DNA of 64,000 nucleotides from Anadara kagoshimensis (taxonomy: Eukaryota > Mollusca > Bivalvia > Arcoida > Arcidae): assembly GCA_021292105.1 (NCBI GenBank), contig CM037873.1, forward strand, positions 11,509,489 to 11,573,488, in the 5' to 3' direction. Both the position numbers and the translations under genes were made by a program. The stretch's first letter is position 1. Each line of letters begins with the position of its first letter. The notes beneath the pieces were generated by a model that did not search any database, was not told the DNA's origin, and saw nothing but the letters and a program-made list of their open reading frames with translations. This document shows, piece after piece, positions 59,674-64,000 of the stretch.

Positions 59674-60336
59674 TACTACTGTTTAATTCATGTCCGGCAG
59701 AGCATGTTTTTCAAGCTTTTGGATATGAAAATCAATAAATTTTCTATCATGTCATATACCGTTGTTAAGTATGCATTTTGTCGTAATAAATGAGCACCAA
59801 GGTACATACCATCTCATTCAGAAAATAAAACGCAAAACTTTTTAAAATCCTTGCGGGGATCTACACTATGCATTGGAGCCATACAGAACGACAGGAAGTA
59901 TAAAACATATGGCTTAGAAGAATTGAACTACGCATGTACGATGATTCCATTTTTTCACACCGGTAAGATTGTCTGACTAAAGGGAGACTACCCAAAGAAA
60001 AACAGTAGCTGTAAACAACTAAATTGTAGGAGTTGTTTCCCCTTGTTACGTGATCCTACCCACGATGAATAGGCAAATCCAGGATAAACTTGAAATTGCC
60101 TGGATGATCGCAACTTCCGTTCGTCTGTTCCAAAAGTAAACAATGACAAATTCCCGCAAAGATTTTAAAAAGTTTTGCGTTTTATTTTCTGAATGAGATG
60201 GTATGTACCTTGGTGCTCATTTATTACGACAAAATGCATACTTACAACGGTATATGACATGATAGAAAATTTATTGATTTTCATATCCAAAAGCTTGAAA
60301 AACATGTGCTCTGCCGGACATGAATTAAACAGTAGT
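59674..60336. repeat. Inverted repeat, ~185-bp arms, between LARS1 and NUDCD2
   Basis: The left arm (59674-59858) reappears as reverse complement at about 60152-60336 with only a few differences, e.g. ACTGTTTAATTCATGTCCGG against CCGGACATGAATTAAACAGT. The ~290-bp spacer is not repeated; it contains ACGGAAGTTGCG (ETS-like, minus strand) and may hold the LARS1 promoter. No clear target duplication was seen, so it may be an inverted duplication or a foldback element. Confidence 0.8.
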
Positions 60337-60769
60337 TAAAAAAAAGTACATTATGCCAAACCACCTTGATTTTAAAAATTAAATCATTTTTCGTCAATTT
60401 AAATCTGAAAACATATTTGTATTTAAAAAGGGTACAGTTTTATCTAACAAATAAGGCATGGCCAATTTCTAATAATTTTCATTCAGAATCTGGAGAAAAT
60501 CTGGGACAGCCCATTTTCATGAACAATTTTCCAGACCCATAGACCTGAAATTCAAGGCTCTTGTAACGGCTCCGAATATAAAAGCCCCACCCCCACCCCT
60601 TACAAACCAGAAAACTTTTGTCTTTGATTAAAACTACATTATCACACTACATTACCATACCTTTAGAGTGTAAAGCCCTGGGTTATAAGAGTTTCAGGGG
60701 CATTATATACATTTCCAGGAGATAAATGATGATGAAATATGTTAGCAAGAAAATACAAACATGTGCTCT

Positions 60770-60982
60770 CAACGTGGGATACCGGAAGTTGGCCCAAACA
60801 AAGTCGTAAAGAAAAAGTGTAATTCTACGTTAATTATAAGTTGAATATTAAACATATCCAGGTAGTATATTTTCAGAAAAGGTTATAATAGACATTTTGT
60901 AAAAGAGAATTATAGAATTATAATAGAGTAAAAAAAAAAAAGAAAGTCGTAAACGGAAAAATGTGGAGAACCGGAAACGGTC
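60770..60982 (+). promoter_or_regulatory. Putative NUDCD2 promoter and 5' leader
   Basis: An ETS-type site ACCGGAAGT starts near 60780 and GAACCGGAAACGG sits just before the ATG. Housekeeping animal promoters often use ETS sites close to the start. No TATA box in a convincing position. Placement is inference. Confidence 0.4.
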
Positions 60983-61168
60983 ATGGCCGATTTTGATGAA
61001 AGAAGCGGAATTGTTCCTTCTAAAACTGACTGGGGGATTTGGTGGCAAACTGTAGACGAGATCCACATTGAAATTAATGTACCACCTGGTAGTTCATCTA
61101 AAGATATCAGTTGTCAAATTAAGTCGAATTATCTGAAAGTAACAGTCAAAGAAAATCAAATAATTGAG
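60983..61168 (+). CDS. NUDCD2: NudC domain-containing protein 2, first coding exon (gene continues past window)
   Basis: NUDCD2 is a small cytosolic CS-domain protein (about 157 residues) that works with Hsp90 to stabilise LIS1/dynein-pathway proteins. The 62 codons here start MADFDERSGIVPSKTDWGIW, match the family N terminus (ERSGxVPxxTxWGxW), and continue into the CS fold (VPPGSSSKDISCQIKSNYLK). The exon ends at GAG followed by GTGATT, a plausible donor where family members continue with a GKLFDS-like segment. No later exon was found up to 64000. An ATG in a GTCATGG context follows a short 5' leader. Confidence 0.9.
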
Positions 61169-61435
61169 GTGATTTTAATGTTGATCATTTGTTCATGTTT
61201 GATAGTTAAAGTAGACCTGTGCTTGTTAATCAGTTAATAAATAAGATCCTATACCAATTTACCATTCTATGTTATTAATAGAAACAAGCGCATGTGGCTA
61301 AAGCTTCCGTGTGATTCAAGATTTAATTCTGTTGACATGCACGTGTTTAAACTTTTACTAAAATGTATAATCTACCTTGAGCAAAATTACCAAAAATGCT
61401 GCATCCTATGGTTTATTGTTTTCATATTTAGCATT

Positions 61436-61660
61436 TAGTAGTCTGGGAAGTTTGGTTGGTAGAGCACTTACCAATAGTCTGATAGTGTGGGAGGTCCAGG
61501 TTTTGATCCCTGGGCAGACCCAGCATATTGTTCTCCTTCCTGTTACATTTGTGGGTTTGTCTGGGCCTTGGAAGTTGCCAACTAACAGGTTGGTCCAAGA
61601 GTGGAACCTGGTGGTATCAATTCAAGTTAGTTGAATTGAAAGAAAAAACAAGGCAAGGAG
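61436..61660 (+). repeat. tRNA-related SINE (family C), copy 1, NUDCD2 intron 1
   Basis: A box TTGGTTGGTAGAGCACTTAC, B box GGTTTTGATCCC, then CTCCTTCCTGTTACATTTG. Frame 61377-61634 is not a gene. Confidence 0.75.
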
Positions 61661-61685
61661 GAATGTGGCAGGCTGGACTCGACAG

Positions 61686-61912
61686 GTGACCAATTAGCTC
61701 AATCTGTAGAGTGTCCTGCTAGTATATGGGAAGGTTCCAGGTTCAAGTACCAATTTGGTCGCTGCATTTTTTCCTTTCCTGTTATTCCTGTTACAGTTTG
61801 GTGGCTAATGTGGCCCTCGGAAGTGTTGGACTTGCAATTGTGGGTTATATAAAGTCCATCAAAGGGGATTTGAATGAGATTTTTCTCGATAGACAGTGGA
61901 AAACTCAAAAAT
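61686..61912 (+). repeat. tRNA-related SINE (family C), copy 2
   Basis: A box TTAGCTCAATCTGTAGAGTG, B box GGTTCAAGTACC, then TTCCTTTCCTGTTATTCCTG. Confidence 0.75.
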
Positions 61913-61921
61913 AATGGGCGG

Positions 61922-62195
61922 AATGTAGTGATCTTGGTAGTTTTGTTGATAGAGCACTTGCTTGTAGTGCAGGAGGTCCTGAGTTCAATCCCTGGTCTGA
62001 CCCTGCATTTTTCTCCTTCATGTTACATACATTATAAATGAACGAACTGTCCAACTTCCAAACACCTTCTCCAACCACCATCCCTTTACTGTCACAGTTC
62101 CTATCCCACTCTGGCATATTCTTATGTGAGAAGGTTTGGGGCTTCAACTTTGAAAAGTTGGCTGCTATTAAAATTCACCAGGTATATCTCAACTG
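61922..62195 (+). repeat. tRNA-related SINE (family C), copy 3
   Basis: A-box-like TTTTGTTGATAGAGCACTTG, B box AGTTCAATCCC, then TTCTCCTTCATGTTACATAC. Confidence 0.75.
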
Positions 62196-62206
62196 GGGTG
62201 TAAAAC

Positions 62207-62335
62207 ACCGTCACTGTAACAGGAGGGAGAAAAAAATACAGGGTCAGACGGGGTATTGAACCTGGGAACTCCCACACTATAACATGTATAGGTTGGTGCT
62301 GTATTGTACCAACTCGGCCACCCAGACTGCTACAT
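62207..62335 (-). repeat. tRNA-related SINE (family C), copy 4, reversed
   Basis: GTAACAGGAGGGAGAAAAAA, reversed B box GTATTGAACCTGGGA and reversed A box ACCAACTCGGCCACCCAG. Confidence 0.75.
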
Positions 62336-62470
62336 TACTCCAATTCACACTATGCACCATTGAGCTCTTTATCAGATTCACATGAATAGTTCTATCTTGA
62401 CCATGTCAACACCTGAGAAATAACCACTTCATTTGATATAGATATTATTTTCTTTAGAATTGTTCTCTCC

Positions 62471-62850
62471 ACTATTATAGCTTAGCTGGTAGAAGCTCTG
62501 TTCATATATGGGAGGTTGTGGGTTCAAACCCTAGCCAGGTCTGACCAAGATTTTGAAAAACATGAATTACACAAAAAAAAAAAAAAAAATTTTGAAAATA
62601 GATAGTGGATGTTCTTTCGCCAAGCACTCGGAATTTAGAAATGAAAGTCAATGGGTCCTTTGGAAGAGATCTTAAAAACTGATGCCAATGTCATGGAAGG
62701 CATAACACAGTAGAGAACCCTGCGCCCTGAGCACACTGAAAAGGTAAAAATTCCTACCACTTCACCTATGGCTGGTGACATCTTGGTATAAGTGTAATAT
62801 TTTTGACTGGGATCTAAAACCCAATTGAGTCAATCAATCAGTAGGTATCG
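62471..62850 (+). repeat. Family A SINE, NUDCD2 intron 1
   Basis: A box TAGCTTAGCTGGTAGAAGCT, B box GGTTCAAACCC, body GGGTCCTTTGGAAGAGATC, tail TTGACTGGGATCTAAAACCC. Contains a 13-base A run near 62574. Confidence 0.8.
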
Positions 62851-62891
62851 ATTGTATCATAAATATTGTACATGTAATTGGAAATTCGTTT

Positions 62892-62970
62892 GCCTATAGC
62901 TGGCGACATCTCAATATAATTGAAATAATCTTGACTGGGACGTTATACATCGTTACTCAACTCAACTCAT
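62892..62970 (+). repeat. Family A SINE tail fragment
   Basis: CCTATAGCTGGCGACATCTC and CTTGACTGGGACGTTATACA; only the 3' end is present. Confidence 0.7.
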
Positions 62971-63087
62971 TTGAATGTTAGTCTAAAATTGCCTACCGGT
63001 AAGTTAGGATGTAAATATACTGTGTAAAATTTTAACCTTGAACTAAGAATTTAAGATTTGATTGTGATGATGGATTGGTTGCATGGG

Positions 63088-63388
63088 CATTTAAGTCCCA
63101 GTCAAAAATATTTCAGTTATATCAAGGCATCACCAGATATAGATCAAGTGGCAAAATTTTTACCTTTGCAATGCAGTCGGGCAATGTGCAGGGAAGGTTC
63201 TTTTATGTGCTGAGCTTGTTGTGACACTGGATGTCAGTTTTTAAGTTCTCTTCTGAAGGACGCAGTGACTTTCATTTCTAAATGCTGATTGCTTGATGAA
63301 AGAACAGTGACTTAGTTCAAGTCTTGGTCAGACCTGATGGGAGTTTAAACCACATGAACCTCCCACATACAGAGCAAGCACACTCTGA
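63088..63388 (-). repeat. Family A SINE, reversed
   Basis: AAGTCCCAGTCAAAAATATT, GATGTCAGTTTTTAAGTTCT and reversed B box GGGAGTTTAAACCAC. Confidence 0.75.
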
Positions 63389-63462
63389 TCATAATGAAAG
63401 TAACAAATAATTGTGAAAAACATCAAGGAGTAATAAGGTGAAGGCTAGCATTTGTTAAAAAT

Positions 63463-63646
63463 TACAGTCAAACCTGTCTATGAAGGCCACCCAAGGGAAC
63501 CAGTGAAAGTGGCCTTTGTTGGCAAGTGGCTCTTATATAGAGGTTCATATAACAGGGAGTAAATATTAATTGGGATAAAATTTTACTTGCCTTTAAAAGC
63601 AGTGGCCCTTGTATACAGGCAGCCTTTAAGGCAGGTTCCACTCTAC
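63463..63646. mobile_element. Palindromic MITE, copy 4 (NUDCD2 intron 1)
   Basis: TACAGTCAAACCTGTCTATG and AAGGCAGGTTCCACTCTA are inverted ends; interior AAAGTGGCCTTTGTTGGCAA. Confidence 0.8.
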
Positions 63647-63676
63647 TTTTATAAGTCCATTACAATCATCATGTTC

Positions 63677-64000
63677 CACTAGAAGGGGGTTTTATCGGAA
63701 TAATTGCGAAAATCCGGAATAATCAGACCAAATCTGGAATAAACCAAATTGATCCGGAATAAACCGGTAAAATCCGGAATAATCAGGCAAAATCCGGAAT
63801 AATCAGGCAAAATCCGGAATAATTGGACTATTTTGTTACGGTAAGTTTTCCGTAATCTAAAAATTACGGTAAGTGTCTGATTATTCCGGAAAATGACCGA
63901 TTATTACGGAAAAAGTCTAATTATTCCGGCAAATGTCCAATTATTACGGGAAATTTTCTAAAAAATAATAGTTTTTAAAAATTTTTTTACCGTAATAATT
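63677..64000. repeat. CCGGAATAATC-rich repeat element, copy 2, cut by window end
   Basis: Begins CCACTAGAAGGGGGTTTTAT. Seven or so AATCCGGAATAATC units face right and then five GATTATTCCGG-type units face left, so the element can fold into a long imperfect hairpin centred near 63840. Confidence 0.75.

Noticed and set aside
61169..64000. Further NUDCD2 exons
   Set aside because: Searched by eye for the continuation of the CS domain (GK-L-F-D-like) after an acceptor; only SINEs and MITEs were found, so the gene is taken to continue beyond the window.

Overview
This is a eukaryotic nuclear window: AT-rich, intron-bearing and packed with transposable elements. The tRNA-headed SINEs, the tandem-repeat elements resembling bivalve 'pearl' elements, the CT/AC microsatellites and the close animal-type protein similarity point to a mollusc, most likely a bivalve. 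That placement is inference; no mitochondrial or rRNA sequence is present to settle it.

Genes. One gene dominates. Cytosolic leucyl-tRNA synthetase (LARS1) lies on the minus strand from the ATG at 59020 to the stop at 17856. I could assemble 28 coding exons, all with GT-AG junctions and compatible phases. They sum to 3528 nt (1175 codons plus stop), almost exactly the length of the vertebrate enzyme. The HIGH-type motif (HLGH) is in exon 2, the CP1 editing domain in exons 7-14, and the KMSKS motif is split across the exon 19/20 junction. Divergent to it, about 2 kb away, is the first coding exon of a NudC-domain protein, NUDCD2 (ATG at 60983, plus strand). The rest of that gene runs off the window. 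I see no protein-coding host gene in 1-17850.

Layout. 1-17855 is intergenic repeat territory: TIR elements, tRNA-related SINEs (one containing a 17-copy 64-bp minisatellite), a 1.25-kb foldback element with 8-bp target duplication, a 60-bp tandem array, and a 1.85-kb Helentron/pearl-like element loaded with nuclear-receptor-type palindromes. 17856-59020 is LARS1, whose introns hold most of the remaining transposons. Intron 2 holds a three-deep nest (TIR element, then an L1-like LINE, then a pearl-like element). Intron 8 holds a 5.2-kb TIR element, intron 11 a 1.8-kb TIR element and intron 6 a mariner-like MITE. 59021-60982 is the divergent promoter region, containing a 185-bp-arm inverted repeat. 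61169-64000 is NUDCD2 intron 1, full of SINEs.

Function. LARS1 charges tRNA-Leu in the cytosol and NUDCD2 is an Hsp90-type co-chaperone for dynein-pathway proteins. Apart from head-to-head placement there is no evidence of a functional link. The most unusual material is in the repeats: dispersed nuclear-receptor half-site arrays, long perfect hairpins, and a series of small TIR elements with 5-bp target duplications.
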